A DNA stretch of 60,424 bases, taken from Candidatus Eisenbergiella stercoravium. GTDB taxonomy: Bacteria > Bacillota > Clostridia > Lachnospirales > Lachnospiraceae. Position 1 is the stretch's first letter. Every line of letters begins with the position of its first letter. Both the position numbers and the translations under genes were made by a program. The stretch is taken from contig DXHY01000009.1 of assembly GCA_019113175.1 (NCBI GenBank), positions 1 through 60,424 of the forward strand, in the 5' to 3' direction. Shown here in pieces: positions 16,892 to 26,001 of this stretch. The notes beneath the pieces are model-generated. The model saw only the letters and a list, made by a program, of their open reading frames with translations, had not been told where the DNA came from and did not search any database.

Positions 16892-17791
16892 TCATTTAAC
16901 TGTCTGAATAACTGTCCGCGACAGGTTGATCGCACTCTGTGCCGTATATACTGCGCTCGATAGATTCGCTCTTGTCCCGGTTTCCAGACCGAATTGGCCA
17001 GCGATCCGGGGGATCTCATTTGCCGATAACATAAGGCCAAGTCCCAGCAGAGCATGATCCTTTATTATCATTAGACCGGCAATCAATACTGTAGATTGCA
17101 GAAATGCCGTAAGGCACAGAGCAATTACCTGTTTACACCATCCCACAAATCCATCCAGATAGCCGCGTGGAACACTGATCATATACAGGCTTCCAACTGC
17201 AATCTGAATCACCAGAATCCCTCCGCGCTTAAGATTGGAAAAAAACACTTTTATCGTTGCATATCCCATAAGGATCAGAATAAAGATCATTACGATTGGA
17301 TTCGTGATTCCGGATAAACCACCCAACACACCGGAGGATGCCGCATCCTGCCATGTCCCTGCATCCTGAAGGGAGGAAATGATTTCCGATGCAGCCGTGC
17401 CAATATCCTTTCCCAATCCTGTAAGTCCGGCAGTAAAACTTCCCTGAAGGGATACACTCAGCTTATACAGTTCCACTGGAACCGTGGTGAACATACTTAC
17501 GGCAAGCAATCCCTTCAAAATGTTCTGAAAGGTTCCCGTCAGATTGCCTCTCCCGGACTGACTTTCAATCGCATATTCAAATCCAGCCATGACAACTCCG
17601 GTTACAAACAACGCCCATGCCAGATACGAAAAAAACAGGATAATGGACTGTACCCAGCTCATCTCAAACAGGTCGGCTCCCATATTACCCATCAGAGAAA
17701 AGAACACTCCAAGGAAGCCTACCACCTGGCTGTAGATCCAGTCCACAATCTGCCCCAGGACGGTATCTGCCACAAAATCCCATATAAACAC
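16892..17791 (-). CDS. VirB6/TrbL-like polytopic channel protein
   Basis: 299 residues from GTG with GGAGGGATACT upstream. About six membrane segments are visible (for example IILFFSYLAWALFVTGVVMA, IVMIFILILMGYATIKVFF, IALCLTAFLQSTVLIAGLMI), with an amphipathic loop around 60-110. The size and layout match TrbL/VirB6 proteins, the polytopic core of type IV secretion channels. It is encoded between VirB2-like and PrgI genes, as expected. Confidence 0.87.
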   Translation of the reverse strand: MFIWDFVADTVLGQIVDWIYSQVVGFLGVFFSLMGNMGADLFEMSWVQSIILFFSYLAWALFVTGVVMAGFEYAIESQSGRGNLTGTFQNILKGLLAVSMFTTVPVELYKLSVSLQGSFTAGLTGLGKDIGTAASEIISSLQDAGTWQDAASSGVLGGLSGITNPIVMIFILILMGYATIKVFFSNLKRGGILVIQIAVGSLYMISVPRGYLDGFVGWCKQVIALCLTAFLQSTVLIAGLMIIKDHALLGLGLMLSANEIPRIAGQFGLETGTRANLSSAVYTAQSAINLSRTVIQTVK

Positions 17792-17813
17792 AGTATCCCT
17801 CCTGTTACAATAA

Positions 17814-18155
17814 TCAAATGCCTACGATATCCCAAACATAGAGTGGCGCTGTCAGTGTAAAAATCAGACAGACAAATAAAATGACCGGCGGAGCCCATTC
17901 GATCTGGCCGTGTTTTCGATAATCCATATACGTGGTCCCGATCTTCACAAAAAACAGAACTGCCAGAATCAGATCAATAGCCGGGAAAACCACGTTATTA
18001 ACCACTGTTTTGATCTGCTCGGCAGCTGTCTGCCAGGTATTTTCGATTGCTGTTGCCACGTTTCCCACATTTCCAGACGCCTGTACCGTCAGGCCGGAAA
18101 ATAAAATAAGCAGCATAAAAAATGCTGCCATAACTCTCCATTTTTTCCTTTTCAT
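17814..18155 (-). CDS. VirB2-like small membrane protein (DUF3852-like)
   Basis: 113 residues. A signal peptide (1-26, ending QASG) is followed by a helical segment and two hydrophobic stretches (VVFPAIDLILAVLFFVKIGT and WAPPVILFVCLIFTLTAPLYVW) with a short basic loop. This is the layout of VirB2/TrbC pilin-type proteins; clostridial members are called DUF3852. In Gram-positive systems the protein likely lines the channel rather than forming a long pilus. The ATG has GGAGAAAAAT upstream. Confidence 0.82.
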   Translation of the reverse strand: MKRKKWRVMAAFFMLLILFSGLTVQASGNVGNVATAIENTWQTAAEQIKTVVNNVVFPAIDLILAVLFFVKIGTTYMDYRKHGQIEWAPPVILFVCLIFTLTAPLYVWDIVGI

Positions 18156-18194
18156 ATTTTTCTCCTATTGCATATGCATGTTACTCAAGAAAAT

Positions 18195-19901
18195 CTAATC
18201 TACATTCTGAGGTGCTATATGCCAGTCACTCCACAGATTTCCGTCAATGGTCAGGATATCCGTCAGATTCATGGACAGCATTCCAACCGGAGTCCAGCAG
18301 TCGATTAACCATGTATATGGCGTATAACTGCCGTCCGGATACCATATCGGCGAGAAATGTGTTCTTCGTCCATATGTGCTGTACGGATTTTCCTGAAATT
18401 CATGGGTCATACCCAATCCGCCGGACATACGCTCCAGGAGTCTCCAGTAATGCTCATATCCAAATTCCGGGAAATAGGTGACCGCATTCTGGGCTGGCGT
18501 CACAGCCGAGGTCTGATTGGTGCTGATATGCGTGGTCACCTTTTCCTGAAAGCCATAACCGGATTTCAGGGTTTTTCCGTTCGCCGTTGGCGCTTTCTCG
18601 TCAGCTGTCAATTCCATGGACGCGGTCAGGCTTGCAGAATATCTGTCAAAATCGAATTCCCACCAGCCCTCGTCTACCCAATAGCCCTCCTCTTCCTCAT
18701 CATGGGATTCATGCCACACCCAATCGGGCTGCCACCAGGGCCTCCATACTCCCCAGCTTGCGTCTGTAACCTGTTCTTTCTGCGGTATCGCAGCGGGGGA
18801 AAAATTATCATTCCTGTCGTCTGCATTGGGATCTGGAGGCGGATTCTCATTCAGATCCGTGATCTTTACAGAGATAGTTCCTTTTTCCGGACGCCCTTCC
18901 CCTCTGACTTCTACCGTAATCTCCATGGTCTGCTCTTCATCGGGTGTTGTCCAGCGCACCCAGGCCAGCTGGCTGTCTCCTTCTGGATAATACACATTGT
19001 CCACCGTATAGGCTCGTCCATTGATGTGGAAAATCACCGACACGGGATGATCCGGATCACTCTGTCCACCACGGACCTCCACAGCTGTGATTACTTCCGT
19101 ATTGGTCCGGTATTCATAATCATACGAAGAGAGTTCCGGTTCCTGGGGAGCCGCATCTTTAAAGCGCACAATGCCAAGTCCGAGACTTGATTTTATGTCT
19201 GAATTGGATGCCGCCGAGGTACGGCTTCCACCCCATGCCGGATATCCCAGATCCGCAGTTTCCAGAAACATGGACAGCGGCAGATTTTTATGTGTAAGGG
19301 ATATCATTTTTGACCGGAGTTTCCCTCCCAGCTGCTCATCATACAGAGCAGCTTCAGTGGCAGTCGTTGCGATCATCACCCCCTGAAACCGATAATACGC
19401 CACAGGCTCAAGCAACAGCCGGTACTCTCCATTGATCAGCGTATCAAAGTCCATTCCCGTAAGGGATGCAATACTGCGGATCACCTGTTCATCAGTAAAA
19501 TAGCTCTTGATTTCTTCGATATTGGATGCGCCCAGACTTTCCGAGCTGATGATTTTGGGAAGCGCCTGCGTCGGCTTATAACATTGATAGGTCCCCGTGT
19601 CCGGAACCAGTGCTGCCCCATTGGTATAGGAAATTTTACAAACCTGCCCAAAGGAATACTTCACGGCTGGGTTTTTATTGCTTAAATCAATCGGCTGCGT
19701 CACCGGTACTCTGTCGGAGGCGCGAACCACCGTCACCCGAACACCTTCATTCCCAGGAGACCAGGAGTTTTGGCTATTTCCCTGTCCCATACTTCCGCCT
19801 CCACCATCAATATTTCCTTCTCCGACAGCAAACACCGGAAGTCCAATCATAGTGGAACACAGCAGAACCAGAATAAGAAAAAAACTAAGTTTCCGTTTCA
19901 T
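18195..19901 (-). CDS. Large secreted protein at the Tad/T4SS junction
   Basis: 568 residues from the ATG at 19901, preceded by AAGGAGCGT; a longer frame upstream would run into the terminator hairpin. A signal peptide (1-26, ending VFAVGEG) precedes a Gly/Ser-rich stretch. A mixed alpha/beta body follows with one Ig-like-looking segment (about 275-345: EVITAVEVRGG, DHPVSVIFHINGRAYTV, TISVKITDLNENP). A Trp/Asp/Glu-rich loop is at about 380-410 (WGVWRPWWQPDWVWHE). No sortase motif or C-terminal anchor is seen. I do not recognise the family by name. Its place between the Tad module and VirB2 suggests an exported structural or adhesive part of the mating apparatus, which is inference. Confidence 0.75.
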   Translation of the reverse strand: MKRKLSFFLILVLLCSTMIGLPVFAVGEGNIDGGGGSMGQGNSQNSWSPGNEGVRVTVVRASDRVPVTQPIDLSNKNPAVKYSFGQVCKISYTNGAALVPDTGTYQCYKPTQALPKIISSESLGASNIEEIKSYFTDEQVIRSIASLTGMDFDTLINGEYRLLLEPVAYYRFQGVMIATTATEAALYDEQLGGKLRSKMISLTHKNLPLSMFLETADLGYPAWGGSRTSAASNSDIKSSLGLGIVRFKDAAPQEPELSSYDYEYRTNTEVITAVEVRGGQSDPDHPVSVIFHINGRAYTVDNVYYPEGDSQLAWVRWTTPDEEQTMEITVEVRGEGRPEKGTISVKITDLNENPPPDPNADDRNDNFSPAAIPQKEQVTDASWGVWRPWWQPDWVWHESHDEEEEGYWVDEGWWEFDFDRYSASLTASMELTADEKAPTANGKTLKSGYGFQEKVTTHISTNQTSAVTPAQNAVTYFPEFGYEHYWRLLERMSGGLGMTHEFQENPYSTYGRRTHFSPIWYPDGSYTPYTWLIDCWTPVGMLSMNLTDILTIDGNLWSDWHIAPQNVD

Positions 19902-19920
19902 ACGCTCCTTTCCTGCCAGC

Positions 19921-19947
19921 AAAAAACACCGTGTTCCCACGGTGTTT
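19921..19947 (-). terminator. Terminator/attenuator at the end of the Tad module
   Basis: On the minus strand AAACACCGTG, loop GGAA, CACGGTGTTT forms a perfect 10-bp stem that runs into six T. It starts 8 bp after the stop of the last Tad-module gene and lies 20 bp before the start of the next secreted-protein gene. It should terminate or reduce transcription from the Tad genes into the type IV secretion genes, or act as an attenuator. Confidence 0.85.
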
Positions 19948-19954
19948 CCCATCA

Positions 19955-20545
19955 TCAATCCATGATTCCGATCTTATTTCCATTTTCATACATATCATCT
20001 AATGGAACGCTATTGACGCCGCCTCCTTCATCTTCCACCCAGCCAAATCCGGGGATGTAAATCTGCCCCTCATTCGTATCTCCGGCCTGTGGTTCAGAAA
20101 CTTCCGGCTCTGGAGAAGCAGCTGCTCCTGTACCTGTTGTTTCAGCCGGGATCTCTGCCGGAGTTCCATCCGGTTTCTGCGTGGAATCTGCCAGCACCTC
20201 ACTTTCCGGTTCTTCCGGCTTTGTTACTTCCGGCTGAATGCTCTGCTTTACCGCATCGGTTTTCTCCTGTGTAGTTTCTTCTCTACTTTCTGTCTCGTCA
20301 ATGGTTCCAGTTTCCTCTTCAGAATCCTCCATCAGGGTTTCAGTTTCAGTCTGTTCAGGGTCTGCATTTTCCGTAATCGTATCCGGTTCAATGATCAGAT
20401 CAGTTTCTGATTCGGTTTCGGTTTCCAACACAATCATCGTCTGTTCTTCCTTTTTTCGAAATTGTACCCCAATCACACAAATCAGAAGAATACATACCAG
20501 AACACCTCCAACGAGGATCAAATATTTTTTCCTTTTTTCTGTCAT
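19955..20545 (-). CDS. Membrane-anchored acidic protein (DUF6550-like)
   Basis: 196 residues, ATG start with GGGAAGGAGAAGGAAAG upstream. A single N-terminal membrane helix (YLILVGGVLVCILLICVIGV, 8-27) is followed by about 120 Glu/Thr/Pro-rich residues, probably extended and outside the cell. A compact C-terminal motif follows (QIYIPGFGWVEDEGGG, then DMYENGNKIGIMD). I recall similar proteins as DUF6550. The conserved tail after a long acidic stalk looks like a docking peptide presented beyond the membrane. The terminator at 19921-19947 follows directly. Confidence 0.7.
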   Translation of the reverse strand: MTEKRKKYLILVGGVLVCILLICVIGVQFRKKEEQTMIVLETETESETDLIIEPDTITENADPEQTETETLMEDSEEETGTIDETESREETTQEKTDAVKQSIQPEVTKPEEPESEVLADSTQKPDGTPAEIPAETTGTGAAASPEPEVSEPQAGDTNEGQIYIPGFGWVEDEGGGVNSVPLDDMYENGNKIGIMD

Positions 20546-20617
20546 TTTCTTTCCTTCTCCTTCCCGCTTTCTTTGCCTCTACCATACCCCACCTTTGCCC
20601 GGAAGTCCAGCAGATAG

Positions 20618-21172
20618 TCAGAACACTTCCGTATACCCTGCCTGTACCTTCAGATGCATCTGAACGGATGGTAAAACCTTTCCTCCGAAACGAACCGGGA
20701 CCTCCAGCGCCACCTCCGCCTCCGCTTCAAAACGCTGAGCATTCCGCGGATCGGACGGAGCCAGTGGAGCATTCCGAATGGTTACGGCCAGGCTGTCGAT
20801 GGCGTATTCCGTGGCGTTGTTATGATCTCCTGCAAATTTCACATGCCGTCCCCCGCTCAGTCTGGTTCCCAGCGTGCTGTCCAGATAGGAATAGATATCC
20901 CCCTCATTCAGGGTTTCTTCCCATCCACCGCCGAATGCCTGGTAGCTGCCGCTGTATCCCTCCCGGACTCCATGATACACGCCCGCATAATTATCATTCA
21001 CCACGGTGATCACCGCATCTTCCACCGCTTCCCTGACTCCTGCCGCTATGATCTGCAGGCGGAAGTATTCGCTAATCCCACAAAAAAGAATCATCAATGA
21101 CAATACCATGCATATGGTTAAGGGAAAGGAGGCTGCCCGTTGATCCCGAAGGATTCCTTCTATTTTTTTCAT
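20618..21172 (-). CDS. TadE/F-like minor pseudopilin
   Basis: 184 residues from the ATG at 21172 (GAGGTG upstream); a longer frame overlaps the preceding gene. A short basic leader (MKKIEGILRDQRAASF) precedes a hydrophobic helix (PLTICMVLSLMILFCGISEYF) and a globular extracytoplasmic region of about 140 residues. This is the usual plan of TadE/TadF minor pilins, which prime or cap type IVc pili. The cleavage site is less clear than in the two neighbouring pilin-like proteins. Confidence 0.75.
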   Translation of the reverse strand: MKKIEGILRDQRAASFPLTICMVLSLMILFCGISEYFRLQIIAAGVREAVEDAVITVVNDNYAGVYHGVREGYSGSYQAFGGGWEETLNEGDIYSYLDSTLGTRLSGGRHVKFAGDHNNATEYAIDSLAVTIRNAPLAPSDPRNAQRFEAEAEVALEVPVRFGGKVLPSVQMHLKVQAGYTEVF

Positions 21173-21179
21173 ACGCACC

Positions 21180-21584
21180 TCATTTCCAGTATACCTCTGA
21201 CTTTCCCGCTGCCTGCGCCCGCAGGGTGACTGGGAACGAGCCAAGATCCCCAAACAGACCGATATTGGTTTCCATGGTCAGCGTCACCGTCACATCACTG
21301 TTCAGCTGAATCTGCCCCTGTGTTGACCACGTAATATCCGGTGTCAAACCTGTTTTTTCAGTCAGCACTGCCGCTCTTCTGCTGGTTTCCTCCCCCACTC
21401 TGCCTGTCACTTCCGCTTCGCGTACCAATTCCGATGCGTAATAGTCCAGCTGCTGTTTCTGAATGAAAACTGGTAAAACCCGCATAGCAAGGGCAAGTAC
21501 AAACATAGCGCATAAAACCAGCACTACCACATCAATGTACCCTTCTCCCTGCCTTTCTTTTAGCAGATACTGTATTCTCTTCAT
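21180..21584 (-). CDS. TadE-like pseudopilin (DUF4320)
   Basis: 134 residues, ATG start. The basic leader ends with the motif GEGYIDVVVLVLCAMFVLAL, nearly the same as AEGYVDTAIK in the Flp-like protein at 27352-27573. This suggests a shared prepilin peptidase site before Tyr. The C-terminal 90 residues form a small beta-rich domain (TWSTQGQIQLNSDVTVTLTM). The DUF4320 family is known from clostridial mobile elements and matches TadE in layout. It lies 12 bp downstream of the TadC-like gene. Confidence 0.8.
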   Translation of the reverse strand: MKRIQYLLKERQGEGYIDVVVLVLCAMFVLALAMRVLPVFIQKQQLDYYASELVREAEVTGRVGEETSRRAAVLTEKTGLTPDITWSTQGQIQLNSDVTVTLTMETNIGLFGDLGSFPVTLRAQAAGKSEVYWK

Positions 21585-21596
21585 TCCATTTCCCCC

Positions 21597-22469
21597 TTAA
21601 AACATCCCGCCCAAACTTGTAATCGCTACATAGCCTATGATCACCAGATAGGTCAGAAGGAAACAGAGAAGCATAATGAAGGAAAAGACCCGGATCTTTG
21701 GCGGAATCTTCTGGGCTTCCGCTTTCAGCCGCTGCAGTTCCAGCTGCTTAAAATCGTGCGCCAGCATCTGAAAGTATACCGTACTGTCATCTCCCCGCAG
21801 AACACCGATCAGCCCCCGCACCACATCAGAGAGCATCGGAGAATTAAGGCGCGCCTCAAATCGTGTCAGAGCCGCCTCATAATTGGATGACCTCATGTCC
21901 GCAATCAAGATGTCCAGTTCTCCTTTTAGTGCTTTTCCTGCATTGCTCCGGTACCTTTCCAGCATTCCAATCACGTTTCGGCTGGCTTTCAGTTCCTGTT
22001 CTATTGTCGCCACCATGCGTGGCAGCTCTCCTTCGATCTCAGCCCGCTTTTCCTTCAGCTTTTCGTCTGCTTTCTGAATCTCCTTAAAATAAATTAGAAC
22101 CGCAAGGATAAAAACAACCGGACTGAGAAGAGGAAATAAAATGACGCAGGGAATAATCATAAGCAGAATGGCTCCCGCTTTTGTCAGTGCATATGCCTGA
22201 TATACCTCCGGGGACAGATTGATTCCCCCCGCTTTTAGCACCCGGTCCATCCGTCCACGCTTATATTCCTCTATCCTGATATATTTTGCCAGATGTACGG
22301 ATATGGACATCAGATATGCTTCCAGGTTTTTAGCCGTTTTTTTCTCCTGCCTGACCGTTCCAATCATGGCTCTGGTAATCCGGGTTCCTGGCAGCTGTAA
22401 AAAAGCGGCTGCCAGAAAAAACAGTCCCGCAAAGAGGAACAGCCCAAAAAGAAATAATAATCCCATCAT
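21597..22469 (-). CDS. tadC: TadC-like pilus assembly platform protein
   Basis: 290 residues, ATG start with AGGAGG upstream. Hydrophobic segments at the N terminus, middle (AILLMIIPCVILFPLL...) and C terminus (FIMLLCFLLTYLVIIGYVAI) flank a T2SSF-type helical domain (PRMVATIEQELKASRNVIGML, LSDVVRGLIGVLRGDDSTVYF). With TadB it forms the inner membrane platform that couples ATPase motion to pilin extraction. It sits 6 bp downstream of TadB. Confidence 0.88.
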   Translation of the reverse strand: MMGLLFLFGLFLFAGLFFLAAAFLQLPGTRITRAMIGTVRQEKKTAKNLEAYLMSISVHLAKYIRIEEYKRGRMDRVLKAGGINLSPEVYQAYALTKAGAILLMIIPCVILFPLLSPVVFILAVLIYFKEIQKADEKLKEKRAEIEGELPRMVATIEQELKASRNVIGMLERYRSNAGKALKGELDILIADMRSSNYEAALTRFEARLNSPMLSDVVRGLIGVLRGDDSTVYFQMLAHDFKQLELQRLKAEAQKIPPKIRVFSFIMLLCFLLTYLVIIGYVAITSLGGMF

Positions 22470-22475
22470 CCCAGC

Positions 22476-23405
22476 TTACCTCCTGTATTCGATTGGCCGG
22501 GTCAGCTTTACCACACACCCCGCTGATATAAAAATGGCTGCGGCTGTGATGGACAGAATAATCTGTCCCAGCGGCGTATGCATCAGCACATCATACCAGT
22601 CTTTATTTAACAGATACATCAAAGGGATATTTCCGATCACAAAGATTACCATCATCAGAAACTCTTTCCGTGGTTCCGCAATCAGATATTCCAGTTCTGC
22701 ATTCACATTTCTCATATCGGAAAGCTTACTTACAATCGGCGTCAGGGTGGTTTTTAAACTCCGGTCATGCTGGCAGTCCATCAGGGCATCGCACCATTCC
22801 CGGAACACATCATTGTCAATCCGGCCTCGCATATTTTGAAGGGCTGCGCCCACATCAGGATTCACCATTTTGATCTGTAGAAGGAATTCCCGGAAGACTT
22901 TCGATACTGGCGGATTCAGATAGGACAAATTTTCCTGCACTGCCGTTACGATATCCTCAGTCCGCAGATACGCTGTGGTAACAACCGACAGAGCAGTTTC
23001 CAGTTCTGCGGAAACATCCCGTCGGTAATGGTTTGCTGTTAATTTCACATACCAGAATGGTATGAAAAGAAATCCCACCGCCATAACCGGGGCCAGGAAG
23101 AAATTTCCAAGAAGAATCGCAGCGGAGCCGCCAGCACAGAACAATCCGAGCGCCAGCGCGCACACGGCGGAAAACCGTTGTCCCCGCCCTGTCATCTGCA
23201 GGATCTCCTGCGCCTCAGAGATCTCTTTTCGCAGGAATGACATCTTTTTTCTTCCTGATGATTCCCTGATCTCTTCCCGGATGCTCTTTCTGGGATGAAG
23301 GAAGTGCTCAAACAGCCCTTCTGTAAATTCTGCAGGCTTTATTCCAAAGAGCAGAAATGTGCCTGTGATCAGTCCGACACAGGCCAGTAACTGGATAGCT
23401 GTCAT
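22476..23405 (-). CDS. tadB: TadB-like pilus assembly platform protein
   Basis: 309 residues. The N-terminal membrane helix, a central pair of helices (FSAVCALALGLFCAGGSAAIL and FLAPVMAVGFLFIPFWYVKL), a T2SSF domain (ELETALSVVTTAYLRTEDIV, FREFLLQIKMVNPDVGAAL) and two C-terminal helices match TadB. The ATG overlaps the stop of the TadA-like gene (4 bp), indicating coupled translation. Confidence 0.87.
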   Translation of the reverse strand: MTAIQLLACVGLITGTFLLFGIKPAEFTEGLFEHFLHPRKSIREEIRESSGRKKMSFLRKEISEAQEILQMTGRGQRFSAVCALALGLFCAGGSAAILLGNFFLAPVMAVGFLFIPFWYVKLTANHYRRDVSAELETALSVVTTAYLRTEDIVTAVQENLSYLNPPVSKVFREFLLQIKMVNPDVGAALQNMRGRIDNDVFREWCDALMDCQHDRSLKTTLTPIVSKLSDMRNVNAELEYLIAEPRKEFLMMVIFVIGNIPLMYLLNKDWYDVLMHTPLGQIILSITAAAIFISAGCVVKLTRPIEYRR

Positions 23406-25198
23406 ACTGCCTGAACCTCCTTTCCATTTTCCGGCTCCATAAGAAACCTTCTGATCATCTCCTGTGGCATCCCATTTTCCAAAAACCGCCGTGCCAGGCT
23501 TTCCGAGATCGGATTGATTTTCCTGTGATATCCATGAATGATAAACTGCCCATTCACCATTTTATTTTCTGTGATCTCATACTGGAATAATGGCCGGAAT
23601 ATCCTTTGGCCGTCCGGAAGAATCTCGCATTCCATGATTTCCATCAGACGCCGTTCCCTGTTTTCCAGCTGCTTACAGAAAGCTACAATCGGATATGCCT
23701 CCGTCACAAATCCCATCAGGGTTTCATCACTCATATCCACGGCACGTTTGCACAAAGATACCATTCTGCGGTAAGTCGCATCACAGCTCATGGAATGAAT
23801 GGTAGTCACCACCGCCACACCGGTGCGGGCCGCCTCCTGCGCCGCATTGGCTTCCGACCCACGCATCTCGCCAACCACGATGATGTCAGGATTAAAACGA
23901 AGCGCCATATCCAAAAGCGTGATCTGATCCACCCGCTGGCGATCATTCTCACTGTCTCGGGTAAGGGTATGGATCACCGAGTTTACCACATGTCCATCTT
24001 TCCGCCGTACCAGTGCCAGTTCTCTGGACCCATTCTCAATGCTGTAGATCCGTTTGCCATCCGGTATGGTGGTCAACAGCCAGCCTAACAGGGTGGTCTT
24101 TCCGGAGCTGGTCGCTCCCGCCACACAGACGGAAATTCCATATCGGATGCACTCGGAAAGGAAATCTAACATTTCATCCGTCGCAGTACCACCCCGGACG
24201 AAATCCTCTTTCTTCATGTTCTGCGGATTGACGATTCGAATGGATACCGCCACTCCCACGTCTTCATCCACGATGGGTGTCTTTAGAACAGCAATTCGGA
24301 TATTTTTGGAAAGATGCCCCAGCACACAGGGGCTGGCATCATCCAGCACCATACCGGATACATGCAGCATTCTCCGCACTACGTTGATGGCATGTTCCGG
24401 GCTGGTAAAATGTTCTTCCAGCTTCTTTGTCGTGCCGCCGGAATACTGAATTTCCACATCATCCCACGCATTGATATCAATTTCTTCAATCCCGTCTCCA
24501 TAAATGTACTTCGTCAGGAAACCATATTCCGCCATCTCCGAATACACTGCATCCAGAAGTTCGTCCGTGCTCATACCCTTTACGAATATCCTGTGCTCCT
24601 GAATATATTTCCCGGCGTACCGTCTGATCTGGGTTTTGACTTCCTCACTTCCATCCGCCGCAACAAGATCACTGTATTCCTTCGACAGATATCCCTGTAT
24701 TTCCCTCAGAACGTCCGCAAAATCCCGGTCTGTTTTTTCCGCTGAAAAGAACAACTCGCCAGAACGCAATGCCCCTTGTTTCCTTCTGTTGTCAAAGGAG
24801 ACTTCCTCCTTTTCCTTTCCGGGGAATTCCTCTTCTCCCTCGTATTCTCCTGTCTCCCTCTCTATTCTATCCAGCCTTTTCCGGCCGGAAGATCCTTCCT
24901 CATCCTGCATGGAATCTTCCTGTTCCAGTTCTCCTTTCGGATTTCCAGCTTTCTTCCGGACAGTATTTCTATTTTTCTTTTCTGCCTGTGTCCCTTTTTC
25001 CCTGCTTTCATCTCTGTTTGAGGTCTTCTGCTCAATCGGTCTGGAAACTGCTTCTTCCTTTCTCCTACTGATTTCTGTATTTTCAGATTTTGTGGACAGC
25101 TCTTCCATTTTTTCTGCATCCACTTTCTGAATCCAGTTTTCAGGCTCTTCAAAAAGGATTCCGCGTGCAGAAGAATTGTTTCTTCTTTCGCCTAGCAC
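23402..25198 (-). CDS. tadA: TadA/CpaF-type pilus assembly ATPase
   Basis: 598 residues from GTG with GGAGGTGTTTGG upstream. The first 150 residues are charged and low in complexity (KKNRNTVRKKAGNPKGELEQ), an unusual extension for this family. From about 160 the CpaF fold begins; Walker A GATSSGKT is at 361-368, followed by the Asp box and GEMRGSEANAAQEAARTG. The ATPase drives pilus polymerisation and possibly retraction. Its gene overlaps the TadZ-like gene by 7 bp and TadB by 4 bp. Confidence 0.92.
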   Translation of the reverse strand: MLGERRNNSSARGILFEEPENWIQKVDAEKMEELSTKSENTEISRRKEEAVSRPIEQKTSNRDESREKGTQAEKKNRNTVRKKAGNPKGELEQEDSMQDEEGSSGRKRLDRIERETGEYEGEEEFPGKEKEEVSFDNRRKQGALRSGELFFSAEKTDRDFADVLREIQGYLSKEYSDLVAADGSEEVKTQIRRYAGKYIQEHRIFVKGMSTDELLDAVYSEMAEYGFLTKYIYGDGIEEIDINAWDDVEIQYSGGTTKKLEEHFTSPEHAINVVRRMLHVSGMVLDDASPCVLGHLSKNIRIAVLKTPIVDEDVGVAVSIRIVNPQNMKKEDFVRGGTATDEMLDFLSECIRYGISVCVAGATSSGKTTLLGWLLTTIPDGKRIYSIENGSRELALVRRKDGHVVNSVIHTLTRDSENDRQRVDQITLLDMALRFNPDIIVVGEMRGSEANAAQEAARTGVAVVTTIHSMSCDATYRRMVSLCKRAVDMSDETLMGFVTEAYPIVAFCKQLENRERRLMEIMECEILPDGQRIFRPLFQYEITENKMVNGQFIIHGYHRKINPISESLARRFLENGMPQEMIRRFLMEPENGKEVQAV

Positions 25199-26001
25199 CC
25201 AAACACCTCCTTCGATATGGATTCCATTGCTTTCCGGAACCCTCTGCTGTCCTTCATACCCAATTCCTTCAGCAGGTTTCCTTCCAGACCCTGCATATTC
25301 ACTTCCTCCGAATGTGGGATCTGAAAAGCTACATTTCCGAGGATCTGTTCCAGGTGTTCGCTGGCCTCCATTGGACGCACATTGTTGGCGATCTTATACT
25401 GCTTATCCGCATCCCATTTGCTGTCACGCAGAAGCGGTAATTGACTGGAAAGATAACTGATGGATTTCAGGTCACAGTTTACCAGGCGGAGTACGGCATC
25501 AGCTTCCAGCAGAGAGATAGCCGATAAGATATCATTAGCAATATAACTGGTGCAGTCAATTACAATATAGGGGGCGATCTGCCTCAGACAGTTTAAAAGT
25601 TCTTCCGCCTGAGTTCGATCATATGGAGGATAGGTATATTCATTTTCCCCTTTCCTCATCCCCAGAATCGTCAGATGCCGGAACCGCTTGTGGGTAATGC
25701 AGTTGTGCCTGACAAGGGATTCCGATACATGGGTTGCCGCCAGGATACTTCCCAAAGAGCGCTCTTCTTCTAATTCCGCAGGAGGACAGATGCAGGGAAG
25801 CATTGGAGTATTCATATCGCAAAGCAGAAGTACAACATCATGTTTCCGGGCAGCAAGACGGGCCGCCAGCTTTACGGCTACCGTTGTCTTTCCGGCTCCT
25901 GGGCTTCCCCATACTGCCAGCATCTGATATTCATTTTCGGGTTCCCACTCGGGGGAGTCGTCCTCCCGGTGCACGAAAATGCTGTTCTTCAGAAACTGCA
26001 C
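25192..26001 (-). CDS. tadZ: TadZ/CpaE-like ParA-family ATPase
   Basis: 269 residues from GTG with GGAGAGGTGG upstream. The P-loop is intact and near the N terminus (WGSPGAGKTTVAVKLAARL, about 31-49), followed by VVLLLCDMNTPMLP and the later YIVIDCTSYIAND. TadZ proteins position Tad machines at a chosen cell site. Here the receiver-like N-terminal domain of typical CpaE is missing. Unlike the host copy at 43618-44628 this one keeps the catalytic lysine. Confidence 0.85.
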   Translation of the reverse strand: MQFLKNSIFVHREDDSPEWEPENEYQMLAVWGSPGAGKTTVAVKLAARLAARKHDVVLLLCDMNTPMLPCICPPAELEEERSLGSILAATHVSESLVRHNCITHKRFRHLTILGMRKGENEYTYPPYDRTQAEELLNCLRQIAPYIVIDCTSYIANDILSAISLLEADAVLRLVNCDLKSISYLSSQLPLLRDSKWDADKQYKIANNVRPMEASEHLEQILGNVAFQIPHSEEVNMQGLEGNLLKELGMKDSRGFRKAMESISKEVFGC

